NCBI RefSeq assembly: GCF_025244925.1
Contig: NZ_CP104275.1
Coordinates: 3,286,001-3,350,000 of the forward strand
Direction: 5' to 3'
Length of the DNA stretch: 64,000 bases
Origin: Arthrobacter zhaoxinii
Lineage (GTDB): Bacteria; Actinomycetota; Actinomycetes; Actinomycetales; Micrococcaceae
The notes beneath the pieces were generated by a model. It saw nothing but the letters and a program-made list of their open reading frames with translations, ran no database searches and had not been told where the DNA came from. This document shows positions 43,820 to 53,036 of this stretch, one piece after another. Each line of letters begins with the position of its first letter. Position 1 is the stretch's first letter. A program made the position numbers and the translations under genes.

Positions 43820-44491
43820 ATGGGACAGCAGAAAACCGGGCCCGGGTATTGGCGGGCTGCGCCGGGCAGGCTCGAGCTCTTTCTCCGGAATCCCGAGTTG
43901 CCCGCAGAGCCGTTCCGTCCCGGTGTCCTGTTGCCGGTGATCTGGGTATTCCTGCTGTTACTGGGCGGACTGGTCACCTACATTGCGCTTGCTGCGTGGA
44001 TAGTCGGGGAACCCGTCCGACTCCACCGTAATGGCGTCAGCCAGGAGGTACCTGCAGTTTTTTTGTATATCCCCGGGGTCCTGACCCTGCTTGTGCCGTT
44101 CTGGCACCTGCGACGGGAACGAAAGGACTGGCAGCACCAGAGGGCATACATCACCGCCACCCCTTTGCGGGTGGAGTTTTTCGGACAAGGAAAAAAACTC
44201 TCGCTTCCGTGGGACGCGGTCCGGGGGTTCCGGGTGGTCGCCTCTGAGGGAAAGGACGTACTGCAGGCGGACCTTCTCCCCTGGCACCTGGACCAGGAGC
44301 CCGAGCTAGCTTTCCTCACCGGCACCTTGGCAATCACCGATGTGCCGTGTGTCGAGCCGCACAGCTCCGCCTACGCCCTCAACCACCTGCTGGGCACTCC
44401 GTCGCTGAGGCAGCAGTTGGGATCGCCCCGCTCGGAAGCCGACATCAACTCACTCCTGGCCGCCGCCCCCGGGTCAAAGAAACCCGCCTAA
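43820..44491 (+). CDS. PH-domain-like membrane protein of unknown function
   Basis: This 223-aa protein has two hydrophobic helices at about residues 39-64 and 79-98. A cytoplasmic region follows that looks like a bacterial PH-type beta domain (YITATPLRVEFFGQGKKLSL, then PWDAVRGFRVV). A Ser/Pro-rich tail ends it. TATGCT (43808-43813) lies 6 nt before ATG 43820, so the message may be leaderless. An upstream in-frame ATG at 43799 is possible. The gene stands between a terminator and the lactate monooxygenase gene. The function is unknown. Confidence 0.6.
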   Translation: MGQQKTGPGYWRAAPGRLELFLRNPELPAEPFRPGVLLPVIWVFLLLLGGLVTYIALAAWIVGEPVRLHRNGVSQEVPAVFLYIPGVLTLLVPFWHLRRERKDWQHQRAYITATPLRVEFFGQGKKLSLPWDAVRGFRVVASEGKDVLQADLLPWHLDQEPELAFLTGTLAITDVPCVEPHSSAYALNHLLGTPSLRQQLGSPRSEADINSLLAAAPGSKKPA

Positions 44492-44695
44492 ATCGGATCC
44501 CGGACTCCCGCCCTACCCGTCCTTGTCATGACGCAACGGTGATCTACCAGGTGGACCGGTGGCCGCTGTGGCGCGTAACGGTACGACGGAAGGAACAACA
44601 GCGCGGGTCGGCCGGGTGATCCGCACCCGCAGGGGTAGCATTCCGGGCAAAGCGGAAATCCGGCACAGCGGCCGGCAGGAAAAGGTGGAACCTCC

Positions 44696-45853
44696 ATGGG
44701 CATGAACTACGGCGATTATCAGCTTGGCATCTACATGAACGGCGCCCGGGGTGTCCTGCCGGACCTGCCGATGGACTCCGCAGCCATGGAGGAACTGGCC
44801 AAAAGCCGGATGGACCCCCGAATCCTGGGGTACGTGGCAGGCGGTGCGGGCAACGAGTACACCCAGCGGGCCAACGTCGCCGCCTTTGAACGGCTGGGCA
44901 TCATGCCGCGCATGCTGGTGGGAGCCGCGCAGCGCAGCATGGGCATCAACCTGTTCGGACACGCGCTGCCTTCTCCCCTGTTCTTCGCACCGGTGGGGGT
45001 GCTCGGCGCAGTGACCGACGACGGCGACCTGGCCACCGCTGCCTCGTCCGCGGAGCTGGGCATGCCGATGGTGGCATCCACCCTCTCGCAGGCTCCGCTG
45101 GAACAAGTCCGGACGGCAGCCGGTGAAACGCCGGGCTTCTTCCAGCTCTACCCGCCGGCGGACCGGGAGCTCGCCGAGTCCCTGGTGCACCGCGCGGAAG
45201 CGGCCGGCTACTCCGGCATCGTCATCACCTTGGACACCTGGGTGAACGGCTGGCGGCCCCGGGACCTCAGCGCCGCCTACCTGCCGATGCTCACCGGACA
45301 GTGCCTCGCCAATTACCTGTCCGACGACCGCTTCCGCAAGCTCCTCGCCGAGCAGGGCTCAACCGACCCTGCGGCTGCGGTGATGCTCTGGGCCTCGCTG
45401 TTCGGCAACCCCACCATGACCTGGGAGGACCTGGAGTGGTTCCGTTCGCTGACCTCCCTGCCGATTGTGCTCAAGGGAATCTGCTCCCCGGAGGACACGC
45501 GGCGGGCGCTCGACGGCGGCATGGACGGAATCTACTGCTCCAACCACGGCGGGCGGCAGGCGAACGGCGGAATCCCTGCGATCGACTGCCTGCCCGGCGT
45601 GGTCGAAGCCGCCGGCGGCGCACCCGTGCTCTTCGACTCGGGCGTGCGGTCCGGGGTGGATGCGCTGCGGGCGCTGGCACTGGGCGCGACGGCCGTGGGC
45701 ATCGGCCGGCCCTATGTCTACGGTCTGGCGGCGGGCGGGCAGGCGGGAATCACCCATGTCATGCGCAGCCTGCTCGCGGAAGCGGACCTGACCATGGCGG
45801 TCAACGGCTACCCCGACCTGGATTCGCTGCGGGGCAGCCTGCACCGCCTCTAG
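44696..45853 (+). CDS. Lactate 2-monooxygenase (FMN-dependent alpha-hydroxyacid oxidase family)
   Basis: This 385-aa TIM-barrel flavoenzyme has the FMN-binding LPIVLKGICSPEDTRRALD region, with the catalytic His and Arg in YCSNHGGRQANGG near residue 282. The NGG after HGGRQA is the mark of the Mycobacterium smegmatis lactate monooxygenase branch. It converts L-lactate and O2 to acetate, CO2 and water. FFQLYPPADRELAESLV lies mid-protein. The start ATG 44696 follows AAAGGTGG. It is monocistronic in this window. Confidence 0.9.
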   Translation: MGMNYGDYQLGIYMNGARGVLPDLPMDSAAMEELAKSRMDPRILGYVAGGAGNEYTQRANVAAFERLGIMPRMLVGAAQRSMGINLFGHALPSPLFFAPVGVLGAVTDDGDLATAASSAELGMPMVASTLSQAPLEQVRTAAGETPGFFQLYPPADRELAESLVHRAEAAGYSGIVITLDTWVNGWRPRDLSAAYLPMLTGQCLANYLSDDRFRKLLAEQGSTDPAAAVMLWASLFGNPTMTWEDLEWFRSLTSLPIVLKGICSPEDTRRALDGGMDGIYCSNHGGRQANGGIPAIDCLPGVVEAAGGAPVLFDSGVRSGVDALRALALGATAVGIGRPYVYGLAAGGQAGITHVMRSLLAEADLTMAVNGYPDLDSLRGSLHRL

Positions 45854-45888
45854 GCGGCTGCCCGCTGGAGAGACTTAGCGGCGGGGCC

Positions 45889-46515
45889 CTACGCCTCGGG
45901 GAAGCCGTCCCTCGGCCACCAGCACGGGAGCAGGTAACGCAGCGAGGCCAGCCGGGCCTCGACGTCGTCGTCGTCGCTGGCCACCCACTGCTCGAACCAG
46001 GAGGCGTAGGCGCCGGCGAGGAAAGCGGCGGTCGCCTCCAGGTCCAGGGCCGGCGGCACCTTGTGCGCCTGCCAGACATGCAGTGCCAGGAGAATCCGCG
46101 CGTTTAGCTGGTCGGCAAGGATCGCGAGGAAGGTCTCGGTGTGGAACAGCGCCCGGTAGACCCGCTGTTCCGCCTTGATGTGCTGCAGGATCTGCCGGAT
46201 GGACTCGACGTACAGATCCCCGATCTCCGCGATCGTCCGGCCAGTGCCGCGCTGGTCCAGTTCGATCGTGCCCAACCGGTCCACGACACCCGCGTACACG
46301 GACCCGGCGAAATCGAAAATGTTCCGGTGGTGGCCGTAGAAGGTGGTGCGGTGCACTCCGGCCTGCCGGCAGAGCGCGGCAACACTGATATCCGCCAATT
46401 CGTGGTCCCGCAGCAGTTCCCACAGGCCCGCCTCCAATGCGTCCCGGGTACGGGTCATCCTCGGCTCGTCGGAGGATGGGCGCCGTGGCGGCTTGGGGTG
46501 GTGCAGACCGGGCAT
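45889..46515 (-). CDS. TetR family transcriptional regulator
   Basis: This 208-aa TetR-like regulator has its helix-turn-helix at about 40-65 (HELADISVAALCRQAGVHRTTFY, with the recognition end GHHRNIFDFAG). The C-terminal domain is unrelated to the 16983-17579 TetR. It has an Arg-rich N-terminus (MTRTRDALEAGL). TetR genes are often divergent from a short-chain dehydrogenase gene; here the adjacent remnant at 46600-46689 is such a gene, suggesting the regulated partner has been lost. Confidence 0.85.
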   Translation of the reverse strand: MPGLHHPKPPRRPSSDEPRMTRTRDALEAGLWELLRDHELADISVAALCRQAGVHRTTFYGHHRNIFDFAGSVYAGVVDRLGTIELDQRGTGRTIAEIGDLYVESIRQILQHIKAEQRVYRALFHTETFLAILADQLNARILLALHVWQAHKVPPALDLEATAAFLAGAYASWFEQWVASDDDDVEARLASLRYLLPCWWPRDGFPEA

Positions 46516-46536
46516 GGAACTTATCTTCTCAGATAC

Positions 46537-46570
46537 ACGGAAGGGCCCCGCCGAAGCGAAGCCCTTCCGT
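46537..46570 (-). terminator. Hairpin terminator facing the dehydrogenase remnant
   Basis: A 10-bp stem, 46537-46546 with 46561-46570, with a 14-nt loop containing CGCCGAAGCG. It lies just 3' of the degraded short-chain dehydrogenase reading frame and looks like that gene's former terminator. Confidence 0.65.
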
Positions 46571-46599
46571 GCCGCGACGCTGGGGGACGCCGCAAGCTT

Positions 46600-46689
46600 T
46601 TAGTTGTCGCAGGCCTGGTGGTTGGCCAGGCCGGCGGTCTCGCCGCCGTCGACGATGAATTCCGTACCGTTGGAGAAGCTGCAGCTCTC
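46600..46689 (-). pseudogene. C-terminal remnant of a short-chain dehydrogenase (SDR)
   Basis: On the minus strand a 30-codon frame ending at TAA (46600-46602) reads ESCSFSNGTEFIVDGGETAG, then LANHQACDN. S/T-G-x-E-F-x-V-D-G-G is the C-terminal signature of classical SDR oxidoreductases (SSFSTGTEFIVDGGLTAG-type). The frame meets a stop a few codons upstream and no Rossmann or YxxxK part is present. It is thus a 30-codon relic of a deleted gene, not a working CDS. Confidence 0.7.
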
Positions 46690-46799
46690 TCCAACAGGTT
46701 CGTTTCTATCCTGCCTTATTCAACACCTGTAGAAGAACTTTCCATTCCCAAAAGTTTCGAATGTGACCGAGCAGACAGTTACGCCCCCTCCCGTCCGTC

Positions 46800-47609
46800 C
46801 TAGTGCTTCCGACCCAGTCGAGGGGGAAGCGGAATGATCGGTGAGGTCCGACGCCGGTACCCGGCGTAATCGGGGTAGCGCGCCTGGGAAATGCTCTCGG
46901 TAAAGGCGGTGGAACCGGCGAAGAGCAGCGTCACCAGGACCGGCCCGGCGAGCGTCCAATGCAGCCAGGCACCCGAGGCGGTAACGGCGAACCCGTAGAA
47001 GAGCCACCACTGCGCCTGTTCAAAAAAGAAGTTCGGATGGCGCGAGTACCGGAACAACCCGGTCTGCAGGAAATCGACGGCGGGGGTCCGGCCGGCAGTC
47101 CGGAGGGCCTTTTTCCATTGCTGAAAATTCCACTGCTGCTGGTCCGCGAGCGTTTCCCCGGCCAACGCAGCCAGGAACAGGAGCGCCAGCAGCCAGTCCC
47201 AGCCGGTGAGCGGCCCGGGATGGTGATAGGCGGTCAGCACCGGAAGAGTCATCACCCAGATAATGAAGTTCTGGTAGACGCTGATGAACAGCAGGTTGAA
47301 GGCCTGGAACTGCCAGGACTTCAATCGGCGCCGGAGGATGCCCCAGCGGTAATCCTCGCCGCCGGGGGCGTACCCGCCCTTGCGGGCAAAGTTAAACGTC
47401 AGCCGGGCACCCCAGAGGGTGACCAGGACCGCCATCAGGGTTACCCGGGGGTCGCCGTCGGACGCCGCTGCGAAGACCCACAGGTAGGCCACGGGAGTTA
47501 CGGACCAAATGCGGTCCGTCCAGGAGTATTCACGGGTGGCCAGCGACAGCACCCAGGTGCCGGCGCAGGTGGCGGCAAATATCTCCAAGCAGACGCGGAC
47601 CGGGTCCAT
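46800..47609 (-). CDS. DUF1295 membrane protein (steroid 5-alpha-reductase-like)
   Basis: This 269-aa protein has about six hydrophobic helices. The C-terminal isoprenylcysteine-methyltransferase-like block includes LFRYSRHPNFFFEQAQWW near residue 190, the RHPNY/F motif that binds NADPH in DUF1295 proteins. It ends YRRRTSPIIPLPP. TATCCT (47621-47616) lies 6 nt before ATG 47609, so it may be leaderless. A longer ORF to 47771 is not needed. The substrate is unknown (lipid reduction is assumed for the family). Confidence 0.82.
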   Translation of the reverse strand: MDPVRVCLEIFAATCAGTWVLSLATREYSWTDRIWSVTPVAYLWVFAAASDGDPRVTLMAVLVTLWGARLTFNFARKGGYAPGGEDYRWGILRRRLKSWQFQAFNLLFISVYQNFIIWVMTLPVLTAYHHPGPLTGWDWLLALLFLAALAGETLADQQQWNFQQWKKALRTAGRTPAVDFLQTGLFRYSRHPNFFFEQAQWWLFYGFAVTASGAWLHWTLAGPVLVTLLFAGSTAFTESISQARYPDYAGYRRRTSPIIPLPPRLGRKH

Positions 47610-47792
47610 GCTTGGAGGATACGGTTGGTTTCCTGCCGGCGGGACCCCCGCAGAGCAGGAGGCGGTGTTGCGCCGCAGGTTGATCGGGGCCCTGCACCTG
47701 TCTATGGCTCGGGGCAATGCCCGGGCGCCGTTCCCCGCAGGCTTATGGTTGCAAAGGTACGCACACAGCATCCATGCACCCGAAAGGACGCC

Positions 47793-48632
47793 ATGAGCGA
47801 GGAACGCCGCAGCGAAATCGGAGAATCCTCAGCACCGGTGGAGGATGAACTGAAGGAATCCTTCGACAACACGGTGACGGAAGGCGCAGAACGGCTGCAC
47901 CGCACTTTCCGGACCATCCTGGTGACCGGGTTGTTCGGCGGCATGGAGGTTGGCCTGGGCGTGATGGCCTATCTGGCCGTGATGCATCAAACCGGGGACC
48001 ATCTGCTGGCCGGCCTGGCCTTCAGCGTCGGCCTGATTGCCCTGTTCCTGGCCCACAGCGAACTGTTCACGGAGAACTTCCTGATGCCGGTTGCCGCCGT
48101 CGCCGCCAAGGAGGGAAGCGTTAAGTCGCTGGCCAAGCTGTGGGGCGGAACCCTGCTGGCCAACCTGGCAGGCGGCTGGATCTTCATGTGGATTGTGATG
48201 CAGGCCTTTCCGCAGTGGGCGCCCACCGTCGCCACATCGGCGTCGCACTTCACCGAGGCGCCCTTTTCGCTCCAGACCGTTGCACTGGCCGTCCTGGGCG
48301 GCAGCACCATCACTCTGATGAGCCGCATGCAGCAGGGAACCTCCTCGGACCCGGCCAAGATCGTGGCGACCGTAATCGGCGGTTTCCTGCTCGCCGGGCT
48401 GCAGCTCTTCCACTCGATCCTGGATTCCCTGCTGATCTTTGGCGCCATTGTTTCCGGCGCGGAAATCACGTACCTGGAATGGCTGGGCTGGTTCGGCTAC
48501 ACCCTGCTCTTCAATATGCTCGGCGGGCTGGTGCTTGTCACGGCACTGCGGCTGGTGCGCACCAAGGAACTGGTGGCACAGCGGCGCCGGGAGGCACCCG
48601 AGGACCCCGACGCCGCCCGCAGGGACGCCTGA
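47793..48632 (+). CDS. Formate/nitrite transporter (FNT) family protein
   Basis: This 279-aa membrane protein of the FNT/FocA family has an acidic N-terminal cytoplasmic stretch (about 40 residues) and six helices. Selectivity-filter regions are LFLAHSELFTENFLMPVAAV near residue 90 and VLGGSTITLMSRMQQG near 170. It resembles the YfdC branch more than FocA. It may export or import a small monovalent anion. The start ATG 47793 follows AAAGGA. It lies upstream of carD. Confidence 0.8.
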   Translation: MSEERRSEIGESSAPVEDELKESFDNTVTEGAERLHRTFRTILVTGLFGGMEVGLGVMAYLAVMHQTGDHLLAGLAFSVGLIALFLAHSELFTENFLMPVAAVAAKEGSVKSLAKLWGGTLLANLAGGWIFMWIVMQAFPQWAPTVATSASHFTEAPFSLQTVALAVLGGSTITLMSRMQQGTSSDPAKIVATVIGGFLLAGLQLFHSILDSLLIFGAIVSGAEITYLEWLGWFGYTLLFNMLGGLVLVTALRLVRTKELVAQRRREAPEDPDAARRDA

Positions 48633-48925
48633 GACGGACCCGATGCCGGTGGGATTGACCACCGCTGAGCGGTGCTGAGAAGGGGTACTTGCGCAGGGAG
48701 GATAAACTGGCTGAACAGCGCGGGACCGGAGGCCGGACAGTCATTGACGAATCCGTCAACCTCCTGAGCACTATCCGCTCCCCTCGCCTGGAAATTGACT
48801 CCTTCTCTATTGCCCGCCCGCCCGGCCGTCACCCTTCGCTCGTGACCGGCATGGACAGGTCCAAGCGGTCTTGGGAGCCCGCTTCTAAAAGCATGCTCGG
48901 AACCATTGAACAGAGGGACGTCATT

Positions 48926-49438
48926 TTGATTTTCACCGTCGGACAGACCCTGGTGTATCCGCACCACGGCGCCGTTACCGTGACAGATATTTCACCCATG
49001 ACCGTCAAGGGGGTGGAGCGGGAAACCCTGACCTTCCGCGTCCATGCCACTGAGCTGACGATCAAGCTCCCGGCAGACAACGCCGAAGACGTGGGGGTAC
49101 GCGCCGTCATCAACGACGACGGCGTCCAGGCCGTGTTTGCCGTGCTGCGCGGGCCGGTGGGGATGGAACCCGACAACTGGTCCCGCCGTTTCAAAGCCAA
49201 CGAAGGCAAGATGTCCACCGGCGAGCTGCACCTGATTGCCGAAGTTGTCCGTGACCTGTGGTGCCGCGAGCGGACCCACCCGCTGTCCACCGGAGAGAAG
49301 CGGATGCTGCTGAAGGCCCGCCAGCTGCTCGTTTCCGAACTTGCACTGGCCCGTTCCTCTTCCCTGGAAGATGCAGGCGACCTGCTTGATTCCGTGCTGA
49401 TGGAAACGGCCGGCGAGCCGGAACTCGCCACAAGCTAA
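48926..49438 (+). CDS. carD: CarD family transcriptional regulator
   Basis: This 170-aa CarD stabilises RNA polymerase open complexes through its N-terminal RNAP-interaction domain (Tudor-like, IFTVGQTLVYPHHGAVTVTDI) and a C-terminal helical DNA-binding domain. The latter includes DNWSRRFKANEGKM and LLKARQLLVSELALA. TTG 48926 is chosen because CarD in mycobacteria starts MIFKVGDTVVYPHHG and AGGGA precedes it; ATG 48893 is a longer alternative. It controls rRNA and housekeeping promoters. It is followed by a hairpin. Confidence 0.9.
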   Translation: MIFTVGQTLVYPHHGAVTVTDISPMTVKGVERETLTFRVHATELTIKLPADNAEDVGVRAVINDDGVQAVFAVLRGPVGMEPDNWSRRFKANEGKMSTGELHLIAEVVRDLWCRERTHPLSTGEKRMLLKARQLLVSELALARSSSLEDAGDLLDSVLMETAGEPELATS

Positions 49439-49444
49439 TCCCGC

Positions 49445-49499
49445 TGCCTCCCCGCGCTTCGGAGCACGCGGCCACAGCCGCCGGAAGTGCGGGGAGGCA
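49445..49499 (+). terminator. Hairpin after carD
   Basis: TGCCTCCCCGC (49445-49455) pairs perfectly with GCGGGGAGGCA (49489-49499). The 33-nt internal region itself has partial pairing. There is no long T-run, but the position after the stop codon is right. Confidence 0.6.
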
Positions 49500-49977
49500 A
49501 GGAAATCCCCGTTTTGGATCAACGCGGGGTGGCGTTGTATCAAGGAAAGTAGGACAGTTTCCGCCTTTAGCGGAAGCTCCCGCTGCGGATCCAGAGAACT
49601 TCGAGGGCCTTGATGCCTGGGCCCGGAAAGGCGCCCGTGAACTTTCCCTGTACGTGTTTTTGCCAGCCTGTGCCGGGCACCGGCCGGCTGGGGATCGAAA
49701 TCTATGACCCGTTCTGCCTGGTGCGCCAGCACCGGGTCGCGGGGTCCACCAACCACGAGCCGACGTATAGATACGACCAGGGAAGCTGGTAGCCGGACCG
49801 GCCCGGAGACGCGCTTCCTGATAAGAACCTTGGAATCGCGCACAGGGGCTTCCTGTATTATTTCTTGGACTATGGATGACCCTCCCTCACATAAACCCAT
49901 GCCCCTCCCCGTCCTGACCGACGTGCAGACTGTGTTCACCCCGGCTGCACCGGCAATCACGAGAGAGGGGCAGCCCC
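49500..49977. other. Long intergenic region upstream of the CNNM/CorC pair
   Basis: About 480 nt without a supported gene. Several stems are visible: TTCCGC-CTTTA-GCGGAA at about 49560, and a nested stem at 49706-49738 (GACCCG ... CTGG-TGCG-CCAG ... CGGGTC). Such a long, structured leader before metal-transport genes could be regulatory RNA. The M-box and yybP-ykoY cores were looked for and not found. A 13-codon ORF from ATG 49873 is not convincing. Confidence 0.35.
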
Positions 49978-51339
49978 ATGTATGAATGGCTCATGGTCGG
50001 CGTAGGTTTGCTCCTCACCGTCGGCACCGGACTGTTTGTCGCCTCCGAGTTTTCCCTCGTCAATCTGGACCGTGCGGAGCTCGAGGCCCGGCGCGACAAG
50101 GGCGAGAAACGCCTGACTCCAACGATCAACGCGCTGAAGATCACCTCCACGCACCTTTCCAGCGCGCAGCTCGGCATCACCCTGACCACGCTGCTGACCG
50201 GGTACACCTTTGAGCCGGCGATTAGTTCGCTGCTGCGCTCCCCGCTCACCACGCTGGGCCTTCCCGAGGGGATGGTGCCGGGAATCGGTGCCGTCATCGG
50301 CATTTTCCTCGCCACGGTGTTCTCGATGATCATCGGTGAGCTGGTACCCAAGAACTTTGCCATGGCCCTCCCCCTGGGCACGGCGAAGCTCGTGGTGCCT
50401 TTCCAGACCCTCTTCACCACGGTGTTCAAGCCCGTGATCCTGCTGTTCAACAACACGGCCAACGCAATCATCCGGTCCTTCGGGATCGAACCCAAGGAAG
50501 AACTCTCGGGCGCCCGCAGTGCCGAAGAGCTCAGCTCCCTGGTTCGCCGATCCGCACTGGAAGGCGTGCTGGACCTGGACCACGCCGTGCTGCTGAACCG
50601 GACCCTGCGCTTTGCCGAGCACTCCGCGGCGGACGTCATGACGCCCCGCGTGCGTATGCGGACTGTCCACGAGTCCGATACCGCCGAGCAGGTGGTGGCC
50701 GTTGCCACAGCAACCGGCTATTCCCGCTTCCCCGTGATCGGACGCGATTCGGATGACGTCCTGGGCGTGCTGCACCTCAAGCAGGCCTTCGCCGTCCCGC
50801 TGGCTGCACGCGCCTCCGTCACCGCCGCAGACCTCATGGTGGAACCGCTGCACGTACCCGAGTCCATGGGCGTTGACACCCTGCTGGGACTGCTGCGGGC
50901 CCAGGGCCTGCAGGTAGCCATCGTCTCCGACGAACACGGCGGCACTGCCGGAATCGTGACGCTCGAAGACCTTGTGGAGGAAATTGTCGGCGAACTCGAG
51001 GACGAACACGACCGCGCACGCGTCGGCGTCGTCCGCACGGGGCGCGCCATCACGTTCGACGCCGCGCTGCGGCCGGACGAACTCCTCGACCGCACCGGCG
51101 TCGAGGTTCCCGACGGCGAGGAATATGACACCATCGCCGGCTTTGTCACGGACGAACTGGACCGGCTGCCGGAGCTGGGCGACGAAGTGGAAATCGAGGG
51201 CGGCACCCTCCGCGTGGAGCGCGTGGTCCGAAACCACATCGAACGCCTGTGCTTCACCCCGTCGGGATCATCGGAAACCCCGGTGAGCGCCCATGACCGC
51301 ATTGTCGACTCGCTGACCAAGGAACTGACCCATGAGTGA
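49978..51339 (+). CDS. CNNM/CorC-type hemolysin-family protein (DUF21-CBS-CorC_HlyC), copy 1
   Basis: This 453-aa membrane protein has an N-terminal DUF21 (CNNM) transmembrane domain at about residues 1-190 (FVASEFSLVNLDRAEL, SSAQLGITLTTLLTGY and IGELVPKNFAMALP). Two CBS repeats lie at about 210-335 (MTPRVRMRTVHESDT, EHGGTAGIVTLEDLVEEIVG). A CorC_HlyC domain covers about 350-450 (DTIAGFVTDELDRLPELGDEV). The family acts in Mg2+ or Co2+ efflux and resistance. The ribosome site GAGAGGGG precedes ATG 49978. Its stop overlaps the next start by 8 nt. Confidence 0.88.
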   Translation: MYEWLMVGVGLLLTVGTGLFVASEFSLVNLDRAELEARRDKGEKRLTPTINALKITSTHLSSAQLGITLTTLLTGYTFEPAISSLLRSPLTTLGLPEGMVPGIGAVIGIFLATVFSMIIGELVPKNFAMALPLGTAKLVVPFQTLFTTVFKPVILLFNNTANAIIRSFGIEPKEELSGARSAEELSSLVRRSALEGVLDLDHAVLLNRTLRFAEHSAADVMTPRVRMRTVHESDTAEQVVAVATATGYSRFPVIGRDSDDVLGVLHLKQAFAVPLAARASVTAADLMVEPLHVPESMGVDTLLGLLRAQGLQVAIVSDEHGGTAGIVTLEDLVEEIVGELEDEHDRARVGVVRTGRAITFDAALRPDELLDRTGVEVPDGEEYDTIAGFVTDELDRLPELGDEVEIEGGTLRVERVVRNHIERLCFTPSGSSETPVSAHDRIVDSLTKELTHE

Positions 51340-52372
51340 ATACCTGCCCGGAATCATCTGGCTCGTAGTGCTGCTGGTGGTCAACGCGTTCTTTGTCGGC
51401 GCTGAATTCGCCGTCATCTCGGCCCGCCGGTCCCAGATTGAGCCCAAGGCCGAAGCCGGTAGCAAGGCCGCGAAAACCACGCTGTGGGCCATGGAGCACG
51501 CCACGCTGATGCTGGCGACCAGCCAGCTTGGCATCACTGTCTGTTCCCTGGTCATCCTGAACGTCTCGGAACCGGCCATCCACCACCTGCTGGAGATCCC
51601 GCTGGGCCTGACTCCGCTGTCTGCAGACGCCATCGGGATCATCGCGTTCGTAGTGGCCTTGCTGCTGGTGACGTTCCTGCACGTGGTGGTGGGGGAAATG
51701 GTGCCGAAGAACATCTCGTTCTCCGTGCCCACCCGCGCCGCACTGCTGCTGGCTCCGCCCCTGGTCATGGTGTCCCGCATTGTCCGTCCGGTCATCTGGG
51801 CCCTGAACGGCATAGCCAACGGTGTCCTGCGCCTGTTCAAGGTAGAGCCCAAGGACGAAGCCACCAGCGCCTACACCTTGGACGAGGTGGCCAACATCGT
51901 GGAGCAGTCCACCCGTGACGGGGTCCTCTCGGACAGCAGCGGCACCCTGACGGCCGCGTTCGAGTTCACGGAGAAGACCGTGGCCGACGTCGAGGTTCCC
52001 ATCAGCCAGATGGTGCTGCTGCACGAAACCGCGGCCCCCGCGGACCTGCAGCAGGCCGTGGACGCCCACGGCTACTCGCGGTACATCCTTACCAACGACG
52101 ACGGCGACCCCGACGGCTACCTTCACCTGAAGGACGTCATGGACCTGACTACGCCGGACGAGTTCGCCGCGCCGGTCCCGCCCAAGCGGATCCGCCGCCT
52201 GGCCTCGGCCTACCGGGGCAGCGACCTTGAGGACGCCCTGGCCACCATGCGCCGCACCGGTGCCCACGTGGCACGGGTCTTCGACGCCAAGGGCAACACC
52301 ACGGGCGTGCTGTTCCTCGAGGACATCATCGAAGAGCTGGTGGGCGAAGTCCACGACGCCACCACCGTCTGA
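51332..52372 (+). CDS. CNNM/CorC-type hemolysin-family protein, copy 2 (lacks CorC_HlyC domain)
   Basis: This 346-aa partner has a DUF21 domain at about 1-195 (FFVGAEFAVISARRSQI, TSQLGITVCSLVI and VVVGEMVPKNISFSV) and two CBS repeats at about 205-335 (TGVLFLEDIIEELVG). It ends 100 residues earlier than copy 1, without CorC_HlyC. It overlaps copy 1 by 8 nt, so they are coupled and may form a heterodimer. Such DUF21-CBS pairs are typical for Actinobacteria. The role is likely divalent cation transport. Confidence 0.87.
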   Translation: MSEYLPGIIWLVVLLVVNAFFVGAEFAVISARRSQIEPKAEAGSKAAKTTLWAMEHATLMLATSQLGITVCSLVILNVSEPAIHHLLEIPLGLTPLSADAIGIIAFVVALLLVTFLHVVVGEMVPKNISFSVPTRAALLLAPPLVMVSRIVRPVIWALNGIANGVLRLFKVEPKDEATSAYTLDEVANIVEQSTRDGVLSDSSGTLTAAFEFTEKTVADVEVPISQMVLLHETAAPADLQQAVDAHGYSRYILTNDDGDPDGYLHLKDVMDLTTPDEFAAPVPPKRIRRLASAYRGSDLEDALATMRRTGAHVARVFDAKGNTTGVLFLEDIIEELVGEVHDATTV

Positions 52373-52375
52373 CGC

Positions 52376-52969
52376 CTAGCGAAAGCGTTTCCACCAAGGC
52401 CGCCGCTGCTCCGGTTCCGGAGCGGCGGCGGCTTCATTTTCAGCTGCCGCCGCCTTCCGTTCCCGCCAGCGCTGCACTTCCACTTCAACGTCTCGGGTGC
52501 GCGTGACGACGGGCGGACCGCCTTCCAGCTGGCGGCGTGCATCAATGACCCGCGCATTGAAATCCTCCACGATCTCCCGGACCTGCTTTTCGGTCCACCG
52601 CGTGTCCAGCCGCGCGTCGAGTTCGGCGTCCTCGGTGCGGAGCAGGATGGCTCGAGGACCCAGGCCGGTGACGTTCTCGCGCTGCATCAGCCCCTTGATC
52701 CACCAGTCCGGATCATGGCCGTCGCCCAGGTTCGGCAAAGGTTTGCCGGCGTATTTCAAATTGTCGAAGTCGCCCCGTGCCATCGCGTCGCGGATCAGGT
52801 AGTCGGCCTTGGCGGCGTCGTCGACCTTCCGCCGCTTGTGCTGCAGCTCGTCCTCCGCCGCGGCCCGTTCCAGGTCCTCCTCGTCCAGCCCGCCCCCGGA
52901 CGCGGCCGCCCTCAGCCGGGCTGCACGTTCCATCCTGCGCCGGTACTGCTCTACGCCTCTGCCGTCCAT
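52376..52969 (-). CDS. DnaJ homologue subfamily C member 28-like (DUF1992) protein
   Basis: This 197-aa soluble protein has the DUF1992 core YLIRDAMARGDFDNLKYAGKPLPNLGD, followed by DPDWWIKGLMQREN. A Lys/Arg/Ala-rich tail follows. The J domain itself is absent, as is usual for bacterial members. Function is unknown (DNAJC28 relatives). It is convergent with the CNNM operon, 3 nt apart, without a terminator between. Confidence 0.82.
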   Translation of the reverse strand: MDGRGVEQYRRRMERAARLRAAASGGGLDEEDLERAAAEDELQHKRRKVDDAAKADYLIRDAMARGDFDNLKYAGKPLPNLGDGHDPDWWIKGLMQRENVTGLGPRAILLRTEDAELDARLDTRWTEKQVREIVEDFNARVIDARRQLEGGPPVVTRTRDVEVEVQRWRERKAAAAENEAAAAPEPEQRRPWWKRFR

Positions 52970-53036
52970 GGTCTCCTACCGCCTAAGCCGTCCCGTTATG
53001 GATTCCAACAGGCCGGCACCCCGCCGGTATTCCGGA

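Noticed and set aside
49500..49977. M-box or yybP-ykoY metal riboswitch
   Set aside because: Conserved core sequences of either class could not be found.
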